Positions 42,946-51,924 of a DNA stretch of 64,000 bases are shown piece after piece. Source of the stretch: Pseudonocardia sp. HH130630-07 (lineage in GTDB: Bacteria > Actinomycetota > Actinomycetes > Mycobacteriales > Pseudonocardiaceae); assembly GCF_001698125.1 (NCBI RefSeq), contig NZ_CP013854.1, positions 5,146,001 through 5,210,000 of the forward strand, in the 5' to 3' direction. Both the position numbers and the translations under genes were made by a program. The number at the start of each line of letters is the position of its first letter. Position 1 is the first letter of the stretch. The notes under the pieces were generated by a model. The model did not search any database. It saw only the letters and a list, made by a program, of their open reading frames with translations, and was not told the origin of the DNA.

Positions 42946-44232
42946 TCAGCCCCACTGACGGTCGTAGCTCGCCTCGTCGTCCCAGGCGCTCGTCTCCGCG
43001 AAGAACACCGGGTCACGGGGATCGAGCGCGGCCTTGAAGGCGTCCTCGTCGATGTCACCGAAGCCGAGCCCGGGCGCCTCCGGGACGGCGATGTGCCCGT
43101 CCTGGATGATCGGGTCGGGCAGGCCGGTCACCAGCCCGTTCCACTCGGGGACGTCCGCCGCGTGGTGCTCCAGGGCGTAGAAGGTCTCCGAGGCGGCGCC
43201 GATCGCGACGCAGGCCATGGTGGCGATCGGGGTCGCCGCGAGGTGCAGCGCGGTCGGTACGCCGTAGGTCTGGGCGAGGTCGGCGATCCGCTTGGTCTCC
43301 AGGATGCCCCCGGCGCTCGCGGGATCCGGGTGGGCGACCCGGATCGCCTGCCGGTCCAGCAGGGGCTTGAAGTTCTCGGCGAGGTAGATGTCCTCCCCGG
43401 TGCAGGTCGGGATCGCGACCGCGTCGGTGATCTGGCGCCACTGCTCGGTGTACTGCCACGGGATCAGGTCCTCGAGCCACTCCAGCCCGAACGGCTCCAG
43501 ACCGCGCCCGAGCCGGATGGCCGACTCCACGTCCATGTACCCGAAGTGGTCGACCGCGACCGGAACCTCGTCGCCGATGATCTCGCGCACCCGGGCGACG
43601 TAGTCCACCAGGTGCTCGACGCCCTTCCTGGTGATGTGCACCCCGGTGAAGGGGTGCATCGTGAAGGGCCGGTCCTTCGGCCGGCGGGCGCGCTGGGCGT
43701 CGCTGGCGATCACCGCGCCGGGGACGTCCATGAGCAGCGACAGGCCCACGTCCATCTTGAGCATCCGGAAGCCGCGCTCCATGCGCTCCAGCAGGACCCG
43801 GCCCATCTCCTCCGGGTCCGGCTGGGACTTGGTGTCGGCGTAGACCAGGACCCGGTCGCGGTACTTCCCGCCGGCCAGCATGTACGCGGGGATGTCGTAG
43901 GCCTTGCCGGCGAGGTCCATCAGCGCCATCTCGACGCCGGAGACGCCGCCGCCCTGCCGGCCGTGCCCGCCGAACTGCCGGATCGTGCGGAACACCTTCT
44001 CGACGTTGCAGGGGTTCTCCCCGACCAGCCGCGACTTGAGCATCAGCGCGAAGGTCGCACTCGCCTGGTCCCGCACCTCGCCCCAGCCGGTGATGCCCTG
44101 GTTGGTGTCGAGCCGGATGACGGTGTGCCTCATCGGCACGCCGTCCAGCTTCGCGATGCGCAGGTCGGTGATGCGCAGGTCGCTGGAGCGGGTCCGGGTG
44201 TTGATCCGGTCCTCGAGTCCGACCTCGGTCAT
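42946..44232 (-). CDS. Enolase-superfamily (mandelate racemase/muconate lactonizing-like) acid-sugar dehydratase
   Basis: 428 residues. The N-terminal capping domain precedes a barrel with K159 in MLKMDVG, metal ligands D228 (VAVDHFG), E254 (EWLEDLIPW) and E280 (CTGEDIY), and a candidate base H330 (ALHLAATP). This set fits a racemase/dehydratase of the mandelate racemase subgroup. Most actinobacterial members dehydrate an aldonate or aldarate to a 2-keto-3-deoxy acid. The exact substrate cannot be read. The neighbours (RraA-like aldolase, isomerase, tartronate semialdehyde reductase) suggest a route that ends in glycerate. Confidence 0.82.
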   Translation of the reverse strand: MTEVGLEDRINTRTRSSDLRITDLRIAKLDGVPMRHTVIRLDTNQGITGWGEVRDQASATFALMLKSRLVGENPCNVEKVFRTIRQFGGHGRQGGGVSGVEMALMDLAGKAYDIPAYMLAGGKYRDRVLVYADTKSQPDPEEMGRVLLERMERGFRMLKMDVGLSLLMDVPGAVIASDAQRARRPKDRPFTMHPFTGVHITRKGVEHLVDYVARVREIIGDEVPVAVDHFGYMDVESAIRLGRGLEPFGLEWLEDLIPWQYTEQWRQITDAVAIPTCTGEDIYLAENFKPLLDRQAIRVAHPDPASAGGILETKRIADLAQTYGVPTALHLAATPIATMACVAIGAASETFYALEHHAADVPEWNGLVTGLPDPIIQDGHIAVPEAPGLGFGDIDEDAFKAALDPRDPVFFAETSAWDDEASYDRQWG

Positions 44233-44287
44233 GGGGTCCTCCGTGGGGTCGCGGTGTCGCCGGTCCTGGGGTGGTGCGGGGGAGCGG

Positions 44288-45115
44288 TCACTGCCGGGTC
44301 AGCCGCCACGAGTCGAAGTCGGCCTGGATCTCCTCGTCCCAGGTCCCGATGTCGATCTGCGCGCTCGTGTACACGCGCTCGGCCAGGCGGGACTTGCCGA
44401 AGGCGTCCCGCAGGCGGGTGTCCTCGCTGTGCCGGGCGACCGGCTCGGCCAGGTGCGGCGGCACGAAGATGACCCCGGTCGGCGTGCCGATGACGATGTC
44501 GCCGGGCAGCACCGTCACCCCGCCGACGCGCACCGGCACGTTGAGGCCGGCCATCGTCACGTCGGCGATCCCGGTCGGGTGCGCGCCCCGGTGGAACACG
44601 TTCGTCGACTCCAGCTCGGCGATGCCGGTCTCGTCGCGGATGCCGCCGTCGATCACGGCGCCGCCGCCCGCGGTGCGGCTGGCCAGCGCGGTCGCCAGGT
44701 TGTCGCCGATGAACGTGCCGTGTTCGATCTTGCCGAACATGTCCACGACCATCACGTCACCGGCGACGACGGCCTCGACGGCCCACCAGTTCTGCTTGAC
44801 GATCCCGTCGGCCGCCCAGCCGCGGGCCCGGGCGAACTCCAGGACGACGGCGTCGAAGTCCGGCCGGTGCGGCACGTACTGGGCCGTGACCGCGCGTCCG
44901 ATCAGCGGCTGGCCGGGCCGGGTCTGGCACCAGTGCCCGACGAACTGCCGCTCGTAGCCGGCGTGCTTCATCGGCTTCCACGCCTGCTCGGTCGAGATGC
45001 CGCGCAGCCGGTCGATCACGTCGTCGCCGACGTAGGGGCGTCCGGTGTCGTCGCGGTCACCGGTCCACTGGGGCGTCAGCGCGATCAGGCCGTCACGGTC
45101 GAGCTGGATCTGCAT
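44288..45115 (-). CDS. RraA-family protein, probable keto-acid aldolase
   Basis: 275 residues. The RraA/HMG-aldolase fold shows MVVDMFGKIEHGTFIGDNLATAL and GGGAVIDGGIRDETGI; the Arg-Asp pair is the one that binds oxaloacetate-type groups and the metal in 4-hydroxy-4-methyl-2-oxoglutarate aldolases. VLPGDIVIGTPTGVIFVP follows. Relatives cleave 2-keto-4-hydroxy acids to pyruvate plus an aldehyde or keto acid. Start ATG at 45115 has GAGGA 8 nt upstream; ATG at 45127 is possible. It lies before the dehydratase gene (55-bp gap) and may cleave its product. Confidence 0.8.
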   Translation of the reverse strand: MQIQLDRDGLIALTPQWTGDRDDTGRPYVGDDVIDRLRGISTEQAWKPMKHAGYERQFVGHWCQTRPGQPLIGRAVTAQYVPHRPDFDAVVLEFARARGWAADGIVKQNWWAVEAVVAGDVMVVDMFGKIEHGTFIGDNLATALASRTAGGGAVIDGGIRDETGIAELESTNVFHRGAHPTGIADVTMAGLNVPVRVGGVTVLPGDIVIGTPTGVIFVPPHLAEPVARHSEDTRLRDAFGKSRLAERVYTSAQIDIGTWDEEIQADFDSWRLTRQ

Positions 45116-45165
45116 GCTTGTCCTCATCGTCGTGGTGCGTGATGCCGTGGTCGGGTGGGCGGGGG

Positions 45166-46206
45166 TCATCGGGGGGCGGCGAGCCGGGCGAGGGGGTCGG
45201 CCGCATCCCCGGTGCTGCCGGTGGCTCGGGGGTGGCCCGACGCCGGGTCGTAGAGGTGGCAGGCGACCGTCCGGTCGGCGATCGCGATCGGGAGGGGTGT
45301 CCTGGTCCGGCAGGCGTCGTCGACGAACGCGCAGCGGGACGCGAACGGGCATCCCGTAGCCGTCGTGGCTGCGACCGGGGCCGCCCCGCGTGCCGCCAGC
45401 CGCCGGGCCCGTCGTTCCCGCTGGGCCCGTGGATCGGGGACCGGGATCGCGTCGAGCAGGGTCCGTGTGTAGGGGTGGTAGGGCCGGTCGACGACGTCGG
45501 CCGTGCGGCCGCGCTCCATGACCGCGCCCTTGTAGAGCACCACGATCCGCCGGGAGATGTGGCGCACCACGGCGATGTCGTGGGAGACGAAGAGGTAGGC
45601 CACGCCCAGCTCGCGCTGCAGGCGCTTCAGCAGCGCCAGGATCGAGGCCTGGGTGGAGACGTCGAGGGCGCTGACGGACTCGTCGCACACGATGAGCCGG
45701 GCGTCGATGGACAGCGCCCGGGCGATGGCGATCCGCTGACGCTGCCCGCCGGAGAACGCCCCCGGGTAGCGGTCGGCCGCGTCGCGGGGCAGCGACACCC
45801 GTTCGAGCAGGTCGCCGACGGTGGCCGCCGCCTCGCTGCGCGAGACGCGCCGCACCACCCGGAGCGGCTCCTGGAGGAGATCTCCCACCTTCAGCGACGG
45901 GTTGAGCGAGCTCAGCGGGTCCTGGAACACCACCTGCAGGTCCCGGGCGAGCCGGGCCCGGCGCCGGCCCCCGAGCCCGGCGATCTCCTGACCGTCGAAC
46001 CGGATCGAGCCGGAGCTCACCGGGGTGAGGCCGAGGACCGCGCGGCCGATCGTCGACTTGCCGGAGCCGGACTCGCCGACCAGGCCGACGGTCTCGGCCG
46101 CGTGCACGTCCAGGTCGACCCCGCGTACGGCGCGCAGCGTCTCCCGCCGCGAGATGCGGTAGTCGACGTCGAGGCCGCGGATGTCCAGCAGCGGATCGGG
46201 CGTCAT
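45166..46206 (-). CDS. Dipeptide/oligopeptide-type ABC transporter ATP-binding protein (DppF-like)
   Basis: 346 residues. Walker A GESGSGKST near 45, Q-loop FQDPLSSLNP, signature FSGGQRQR, Walker B LIVCDESVSALD and switch His in FVSHDIAVV. The C-terminal oligopeptide-transporter region has the Cys-rich GCPFASRCAFVDDAC, which in this family can carry an Fe-S cluster. The ATG at 46206 overlaps the end of the fused permease/ATPase gene (ATGA). Confidence 0.92.
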   Translation of the reverse strand: MTPDPLLDIRGLDVDYRISRRETLRAVRGVDLDVHAAETVGLVGESGSGKSTIGRAVLGLTPVSSGSIRFDGQEIAGLGGRRRARLARDLQVVFQDPLSSLNPSLKVGDLLQEPLRVVRRVSRSEAAATVGDLLERVSLPRDAADRYPGAFSGGQRQRIAIARALSIDARLIVCDESVSALDVSTQASILALLKRLQRELGVAYLFVSHDIAVVRHISRRIVVLYKGAVMERGRTADVVDRPYHPYTRTLLDAIPVPDPRAQRERRARRLAARGAAPVAATTATGCPFASRCAFVDDACRTRTPLPIAIADRTVACHLYDPASGHPRATGSTGDAADPLARLAAPR

Positions 46207-48215
46207 GACGAGCTCACCTCCACCGGGGCGGGACCCGGCTCGGTCGGGATCGGTGACCGGTGCGGCGCCACATCGCCCCGTTCGGCGACCAGCTCCGCCG
46301 AGCGCAGGCAGCGGTGCAGGCGCTGCGGACCGGCCGGCTGCAGGACCGCGGGCCCGGACCGGCACCGCTCGGTCGCGAAGGAGCAGCGACCGGCGAAGCG
46401 GCAGTGCTCGGGCCACCGGCCGGGCGGCGGGACGACACCGGGGATGCCGACCGGGTCGTGCTCGTCGTCCACCTGCGGGGTCGCGGCGAGCAGGGCGCCC
46501 GTGTACGGGTGGCGCGGCGCGTCGAACAGGTCCTCGACGGGCCCCTGCTCGACGATCTCGCCGGCGTACATGACGACGGTGCGGGTGCAGATGTCGGCGA
46601 TGACGCCGAGGTCGTGGGTGATGAACAGCAGCGCCATCCCGAGCTCGGTCTGCAGCCGGCGCAGCAGCTCGAGGATCTCGGCCTGGACGGTCACGTCCAG
46701 GGCGGTGGTCGGCTCGTCCGCGACCAGCAGCCGGGGTTCCCCGGCCAGCGCCACGGCGATGGACACCCGCTGGGCCATGCCACCGGAGAGCTGGTGCGGG
46801 TAGGACCGCAGGACGGCGCCGACCCGCGGGATGCCGACCAGCTCCAGCAGCTCGGCGGACCGGGCGCGGGCACCCGCGCGATCGTGCCCGTGCCCGCGCA
46901 GGACCTCCTCCAGGAGGCTGCCCACGGTGAAGACCGGGTCCAGCGCCACCATCGGTTCCTGCGAGATCAGCGCGACGTCGCGCCCGCGCCGGGCGGCGAA
47001 CGAGCCGTCGTGGGTGGCGACCCGGCGCCCGTCGATCTCGATGTGACCGCTGATCACCCCCGGGGAGGGCACCCGGCCGAGCAGGCTCAGCCCGGTCATC
47101 GTCTTGCCGCAGCCGGACTCGCCGACGAGACCGACCGCCTCGCCGGGGGCGATGTCGAGATCGAGTCCCGAGACGACGTCGACGAAGCCACCGTCGCGGG
47201 GGAAGGAGACCCGCAGGTCACGAACCCGCAGCACGCCGCCGTGGCGGGTGTCGTCGGTCGGGTCCGGCACGACCTCGCGCCGGGCCAGCTCCTCGGCCGC
47301 CCGACGGTGCGCCCGGGTGCGCTGCGCGGCGTCACCGCGGCCGCGCCGGGACGCGTACATCTCGTCGCGCAGGTAGTCCCCGAGCAGGTTGAGCGCGAGC
47401 ACCGTCAGCACGATCATCAGGCCGGAGGGGACGAGCAGCCACGGCTGCAGGCTGATCGAGCTCGCCGCCTCGGAGATCATCCCGCCCCAGCTCGGGTACG
47501 GGGGCGGGGCACCCAGCCCGAGGAAGCCGAGCCCGGCCTGGACCACGACCGCCGTCCCGAGTGCCGCCGAGCCCTGGATGAACACGGGGCCGACGGCGTT
47601 GGGCAGGATGTGCCGGCCCAGGATCCGCACGTTCGACAGTCCGGACACCCGGGCTGCGTCGACGTAGAGCTCCTCCCGTACCGACCGGGTCAGCGAGCGG
47701 ACCAACCGGATGAAGGTGGCCGACATGAGCACGCCGAGCACCGTCATCGCGGCCCAGATGTCGTTGCCCAGCACCGTGGCCACCGCGAGCAGCACCAGGA
47801 TCGTGGGCAGGGTGATCAGGATGTCCTGCAGCCAGTTCACGACGGTGTCGACGATCCCGCCGACGTAGCCGGCGAGCAGGCCGAGCGCGGTGCCGAGCGC
47901 GACCGCGATGACGACGGCGAGGGCGGCGCTGAGCAGGGTCTCCCAGCCGCCGAACAGCAGCCGGTCCAGCACGTCACGGCCGAGCTGGTCGGTGCCCAGC
48001 GGATGCTCCGCGCTCGGGCCGGCCAGGGAGTCCGCGAGATCCTGCTCCAGCGGTGCCCCGAGGGACAGGAGCCGGGCCACGCTGCTCGTCAGGAAGACGA
48101 GCCCGATCCACGCCAGGCAGGCCAGGATCCCCGGGCGGCGCAGCAGCCAGGCGACACGCGCGGCGCGGCGCGCGGCCGGCTCCCCGCCGGAGGACGCGGT
48201 GGCGTCGGTGCTCAT
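46203..48215 (-). CDS. Fused ABC permease and ATP-binding protein (DppC-DppD fusion)
   Basis: 670 residues. Residues 1-290 are a DppC-type permease (DppC N-terminal segment, about six membrane helices, and the EAA-like loop YVDAARVSGLSNVRILGRHILPN). A charged linker (about 291-325) leads to a full ATPase: Walker A GESGCGKT at 365-372, signature LSGGMAQR, Walker B LLVADEPTTALD, His in FITHDLGV. The C-terminal Cys motif CRFAGRCSFATERC follows. The reading frame is continuous with no hidden stop. The ATG overlaps the DppB stop (ATGA). Fusions of this kind occur in actinobacteria but are the minority arrangement. Confidence 0.9.
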   Translation of the reverse strand: MSTDATASSGGEPAARRAARVAWLLRRPGILACLAWIGLVFLTSSVARLLSLGAPLEQDLADSLAGPSAEHPLGTDQLGRDVLDRLLFGGWETLLSAALAVVIAVALGTALGLLAGYVGGIVDTVVNWLQDILITLPTILVLLAVATVLGNDIWAAMTVLGVLMSATFIRLVRSLTRSVREELYVDAARVSGLSNVRILGRHILPNAVGPVFIQGSAALGTAVVVQAGLGFLGLGAPPPYPSWGGMISEAASSISLQPWLLVPSGLMIVLTVLALNLLGDYLRDEMYASRRGRGDAAQRTRAHRRAAEELARREVVPDPTDDTRHGGVLRVRDLRVSFPRDGGFVDVVSGLDLDIAPGEAVGLVGESGCGKTMTGLSLLGRVPSPGVISGHIEIDGRRVATHDGSFAARRGRDVALISQEPMVALDPVFTVGSLLEEVLRGHGHDRAGARARSAELLELVGIPRVGAVLRSYPHQLSGGMAQRVSIAVALAGEPRLLVADEPTTALDVTVQAEILELLRRLQTELGMALLFITHDLGVIADICTRTVVMYAGEIVEQGPVEDLFDAPRHPYTGALLAATPQVDDEHDPVGIPGVVPPPGRWPEHCRFAGRCSFATERCRSGPAVLQPAGPQRLHRCLRSAELVAERGDVAPHRSPIPTEPGPAPVEVSSS

Positions 48216-49150
48216 AGCCTCACCTTCGGGTTCACCGCGGCGTTCAGGAGATCCACCGCCAGGTTGATCAGGACGACGGCCGCGGCGGTCAGGACGAGGA
48301 TCCCGAGCACGACCGGCACGTCGCCGCGCGCCAGCGCGGTCAGGGTGTGCTGCCCGAGGCCGGGCACCGCGAAGACCTGCTCGACGATGATCGAGCCGCC
48401 GGACAGGGCCACGAACTGGATGCCGAACGTCGTCAGCACCGGGGTGGCCGCGTTCTTCAGCGCGTGCCGGTAGACCACGGACCGTTCGCCGACACCGGCC
48501 GCCCGCAGCGTCCGGACGTAGTCGCGGTCCAGGTTCTCGGCCATGGCCGAGCGCGTCTGGCGGGCGATCACCGAGATCGACACGGTGGCGACCGCCGTCA
48601 CGGGCAGCACGAGGTGGCTCAGCCACTGACCCGGCGACTCGGCCAGGTCGACGTAGCCGGTCGCGGGGAACCAGCCCAGCGACAGACCGAACAGCAGGAC
48701 CAGCAGCAGCGCCAGCCAGAAGTTCGGCACCGCCATGGCCACGACGGTGGCCCCGACCAGTCCCCGGTCGACCAGCCCGCCACGGGTCGCGGCCAGCACC
48801 CCGATCGGCACGCCGAGCGCCAGCGCGACGATCAGCGACAGCACGATCATGGACAGGGTGATCGGCGCCGTCTGGACGATCCCGGTGAGCACCGACTGGC
48901 CGTTGTGCCAGGAGACACCGAGATCGCCGCTGAGGACCGCGCCGACCCACTCCCCGTAGCGCTCCACCAGTGGACGGTCCAGCCCGAGCTCCACCCGGAT
49001 CGCCGCGATGGCCTCCGGGGACGCCTCCTCGCCCGCGCGTCGTTCGGCGATGTCGTTCGGGAGGGCGTTGAGCAGGACGAAGACCAGCGACGCGATCCCG
49101 AACAGCATCGGGACGGAGTAGAGCAGCCGCCGCCCGGCGTACCGGATCAC
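48212..49150 (-). CDS. Dipeptide/oligopeptide-type ABC transporter permease (DppB-like)
   Basis: 312 residues with six membrane segments. The N-terminus RYAGRRLLYSVPMLFGIASLVFVLL is typical of DppB, and the EAA loop is YVRTLRAAGVGERSVVYRHALKN. It pairs with the fused permease encoded next. Its start overlaps the binding-protein stop by 4 bp (ATG at 49150, TGA at 49147-49149). Confidence 0.92.
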   Translation of the reverse strand: MIRYAGRRLLYSVPMLFGIASLVFVLLNALPNDIAERRAGEEASPEAIAAIRVELGLDRPLVERYGEWVGAVLSGDLGVSWHNGQSVLTGIVQTAPITLSMIVLSLIVALALGVPIGVLAATRGGLVDRGLVGATVVAMAVPNFWLALLLVLLFGLSLGWFPATGYVDLAESPGQWLSHLVLPVTAVATVSISVIARQTRSAMAENLDRDYVRTLRAAGVGERSVVYRHALKNAATPVLTTFGIQFVALSGGSIIVEQVFAVPGLGQHTLTALARGDVPVVLGILVLTAAAVVLINLAVDLLNAAVNPKVRL

Positions 49151-50688
49151 GTGACGTCCGCGCGGCGCAGACCGTCCAGGAGGTACGGGCCGCCGTGGCC
49201 GGGCAGCACGTGCACGCCCCGGACCACCTCGGGGTCGTAGTAGGTCATCGAGTCCACGTAGCCGACCTGGATGCTGTAGGCGCCCTCGACCGAGGCCCTG
49301 GCGATGTCGCGCATCAGCTGGTCCTGCTGCTCGCCCTGGGCCGTGAGCATCGCGTCGTAGAGCTCACGGATCTCGGGGACCTCGTAGCCCCGCTGGTTGG
49401 AGGCCTTGACCGGGCCGAGGTAGAGCAGCTCGGGGGTCGAGTAGCCGTCGGAGAGACCGCGTGCCGCGGCGGCCGCGGCGTAGGCACCGATGTCGGTGTT
49501 CGCCGTCTCGCCGGGCGGGCGCACGACGAGGTTCATCGTGATCCCGACCTGGGACAGGTAGCCGGCGACGGCCTCGGCCATCGGCTGGTCCTTGGCCAGC
49601 GTGACCGCCTCGAACGCGAAGCCACCGGCCTGGCCCGCCTCGGCGAGCAGGCGGCGCGCCTCGTCGGGGTCGTAGGGCCAGCGGTCCAGCAGGGACTCGT
49701 CGTAGCCCGGGCCGGTGCCGGGGGTGAAGGTCAGGACGCTCGGTGTCCCGCGGCCCTGGAAGGTCGTGTCGATGATCGCCTGCCGGTCGACGGCCATCTG
49801 CATCGCCCGGCGCACCCGCACGTCGGCCAGCTGCGGGAACTCCTCGCCGGCGAGGTCGAAGATCTGGATCCCGTTCGCGTTGTGCGGCTGGGAGTGGATG
49901 CCCAGGTCGGTGCCCTCGGCGGCGGCCACGTTGGACGCGTCGCCGTAGCCGACGTCGGCCTGGCCGGAGACCAGCGCGTTGTACATCGCATTGGCGTCGG
50001 TGTAGATGCGCAGCTCGAGGGTCTCGAACTCGAACGCCTCGGCGTTCCAGTAGCCCGGGTTCTTCGTGTAGGTGTAGACGCTGTCCGGCGTGGTCCGGCT
50101 CTGGTCCAGGGTGTACGGGCCGGCGCCGACCGGGTTGATCTCCAGGTCCCCGGCGGCGATCGCCCGGGGGCTGGGCACCGAGCCCGCGTGCCCGACGAGC
50201 GAGTTCAGCAGCGTCGGATCGGGGCTGCTCAGGTCGAGCCGGACGGTGTACGGGTCCTCGACGACGACCTCCTCGACCGCGTCCAGCCGGCCGTAGGGCG
50301 CGTTCGGCGCCTCGCGGAAGTAGTCGAAGTACGTCTTGACCGCCGCCGCGTCGAAGACCTCGCCGTCGGTGAAGCTGACGCCCTCGCGGATGCGCAGGAC
50401 GAGGGTGGTGGGGTCGGTCCACTCCCAGGACTCCGCCATGCCGCCGGTGAGTTCCTGCTCGGCGTCGCGCTCCAGCAGCGAGCCGTACAGCGCGTCGATG
50501 TGGGCGCTGCCCTGGGCGCCGGCGATGGCGTACACCGGGTCGAACGTCTCGGTGGCGAACGAGTAGCCGATGGACAGGGTGTCGGTCGGTCCGCCGCCAC
50601 CGCCGCCGCATGCGGTGAGGGTCAGGATCGCGGCCAGGGCGACCGCGATCCGGCGGGCGCCGGTACGGCGCCGTGCAGGTGTGTTCAC
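49147..50688 (-). CDS. Family 5 ABC substrate-binding lipoprotein (Dpp/Opp/nickel type)
   Basis: 513 residues. The lipoprotein signal has basic RRRTGARR and lipobox LTLTAC, followed by a poly-Gly spacer. The SBP_bac_5 domain starts LSIGYSFATETFDPVYA and has MAESWEWTDPTTLVLRIREG and VRRAMQMAVDRQAII. Family 5 proteins bind peptides, opines, nickel chelates or sugar oligomers; the neighbours here argue for a sugar-acid compound. GTG at 50688 has GGAGA 9 nt upstream. It is the first gene of the transporter operon and follows a 324-bp regulatory gap. Confidence 0.9.
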   Translation of the reverse strand: MNTPARRRTGARRIAVALAAILTLTACGGGGGGPTDTLSIGYSFATETFDPVYAIAGAQGSAHIDALYGSLLERDAEQELTGGMAESWEWTDPTTLVLRIREGVSFTDGEVFDAAAVKTYFDYFREAPNAPYGRLDAVEEVVVEDPYTVRLDLSSPDPTLLNSLVGHAGSVPSPRAIAAGDLEINPVGAGPYTLDQSRTTPDSVYTYTKNPGYWNAEAFEFETLELRIYTDANAMYNALVSGQADVGYGDASNVAAAEGTDLGIHSQPHNANGIQIFDLAGEEFPQLADVRVRRAMQMAVDRQAIIDTTFQGRGTPSVLTFTPGTGPGYDESLLDRWPYDPDEARRLLAEAGQAGGFAFEAVTLAKDQPMAEAVAGYLSQVGITMNLVVRPPGETANTDIGAYAAAAAARGLSDGYSTPELLYLGPVKASNQRGYEVPEIRELYDAMLTAQGEQQDQLMRDIARASVEGAYSIQVGYVDSMTYYDPEVVRGVHVLPGHGGPYLLDGLRRADVT

Positions 50689-51012
50689 GAGGTGTCTCCG
50701 CTTCGTTGCGGGGAGGGGCGTGGGCAGGGATCCGGTCGTCGTGCGCCGGTCAGCAGCGCACTGCGCACCGCGCCGGCGGCGGGGGACCACTCACGGCGGG
50801 GCCGGTGCGCGCCCCGCCGGCGACGATCGCCGCGGAACGGGATCGGGAGGAGCCGGATCGACGTCGAGCGCAGCCGGGGACATCGCCTCCGCACGGGGCA
50901 TCAGCACGCCCTCCTCACCCGGGCGAGCGTGCTGCACCCGTCGGACGGCCGCCCTCGTCGGCGGCCACCACGACCGTACAAACCTATCTCATTGAACGCA
51001 ACAGCGTTTTAT
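50689..51012. other. Regulatory gap of 324 bp before the binding-protein gene
   Basis: No gene is supported. The G+C content drops at 50975-51012, where a palindrome lies (listed separately). On the minus strand TTGCGT could be a -35 for the transporter operon. The rest is G+C-rich leader without a hairpin that I trust. Confidence 0.5.
50995..51008 (-). promoter_or_regulatory. Palindrome, candidate IclR operator of the acid-sugar operon
   Basis: AACGC-AACA-GCGTT has 5-bp perfect arms within an A+T-rich stretch (ATTGAACGC to TTATTCAGT, which adds an imperfect outer match). It overlaps the candidate -35 and lies next to the end of the IclR gene at 51013. Confidence 0.45.
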
Positions 51013-51819
51013 TCAGTGATTTTCGCCGGCCAGATCCCTCGACGTCGCGGCCGCCGCCTCGATGACCGCGGCCGCCACCTCCTCGCCGCGGGGCAGCAGG
51101 CGGAAGCTGGGCCCCGAGATGCAGGCGGCCGCGATCGGGTCGCCGTTCGGGGCGAAGACCGCGCTGGCGTAGCGGATGACGTCGTCGGCCCGGTCGTATC
51201 CGGCCCAGCCCCGGTCACGTGCCTCGTCGAGCGTCGCCACGGTGGCCCGCACCTCCTCGTCGGACAGGGCGTGGCCCGCGCACTCCGCGGACAGGCGCAG
51301 CACCTCGACCCTGGTTCCGTGCGGGAGGTGCGCGAGGATCGCCCGTCCCGCGGCCGTCTCGTGCACCGGGCGCTGGCGGCTGGTGAGGTGGGACCGGACC
51401 AGCTGGGACGAGCCGATGTAGTCGATGAAGGTCATCATGCCGCCGTCGAGCATCGCGAGGTGGATCTCCTCGTCGAAGCGCTCGTGCATCATCTCCAGAT
51501 GGGGGCGGGCGACGACGCGGAGGTCCTCGACCTCGGAGTAGCCGGCGCCGAGCTCGCCGAGTTTCGCGGTGAGCCGGTACCGCCGGTACCCGTCCTGGCG
51601 CACGTACCCGGTGTCGCGCAGCTGGGCCAGCAGCCGGGACGCGGTGGACTTGTCCAGGCCGGTCTCGGCCGAGATCGCGGTGACGCCGACCCCGTGCCGG
51701 TTGCCCGCGCGGGCGACCGCCTCGAGCACGAGCAGTCCGCGGTGCAGCACGGTGGACGGCGGGTCCCGGCGTTCCTGCGCCGCCGCCTCATCCGGCCCCG
51801 TCGCCGAATCCACACCCAT
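51013..51819 (-). CDS. IclR-family regulator
   Basis: 268 residues. The N-terminal winged helix (TVLHRGLLVLEAVARAG, then ISAETGLDKSTASRLLAQLRDTG) precedes an IclR effector domain with RPVHETAAGRAILAHLP near 150 and GWAGYDRADDVIRYASAVFAPNG near 210. It lies just upstream of, and in the same direction as, the Dpp-type transporter and sugar-acid genes, so it probably controls them. ATG at 51819; the next gene ends 105 bp further along. Confidence 0.85.
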   Translation of the reverse strand: MGVDSATGPDEAAAQERRDPPSTVLHRGLLVLEAVARAGNRHGVGVTAISAETGLDKSTASRLLAQLRDTGYVRQDGYRRYRLTAKLGELGAGYSEVEDLRVVARPHLEMMHERFDEEIHLAMLDGGMMTFIDYIGSSQLVRSHLTSRQRPVHETAAGRAILAHLPHGTRVEVLRLSAECAGHALSDEEVRATVATLDEARDRGWAGYDRADDVIRYASAVFAPNGDPIAAACISGPSFRLLPRGEEVAAAVIEAAAATSRDLAGENH

Positions 51820-51924
51820 GCGTACCCGCCTCCTGCTCCTCGCCCGCCCGCGACGCGCACGTCGGCACCGGCGATCGTATTACCCAGTGCACCAGACGCT
51901 CACCCTGCGCGACGGTGCGTGGCC

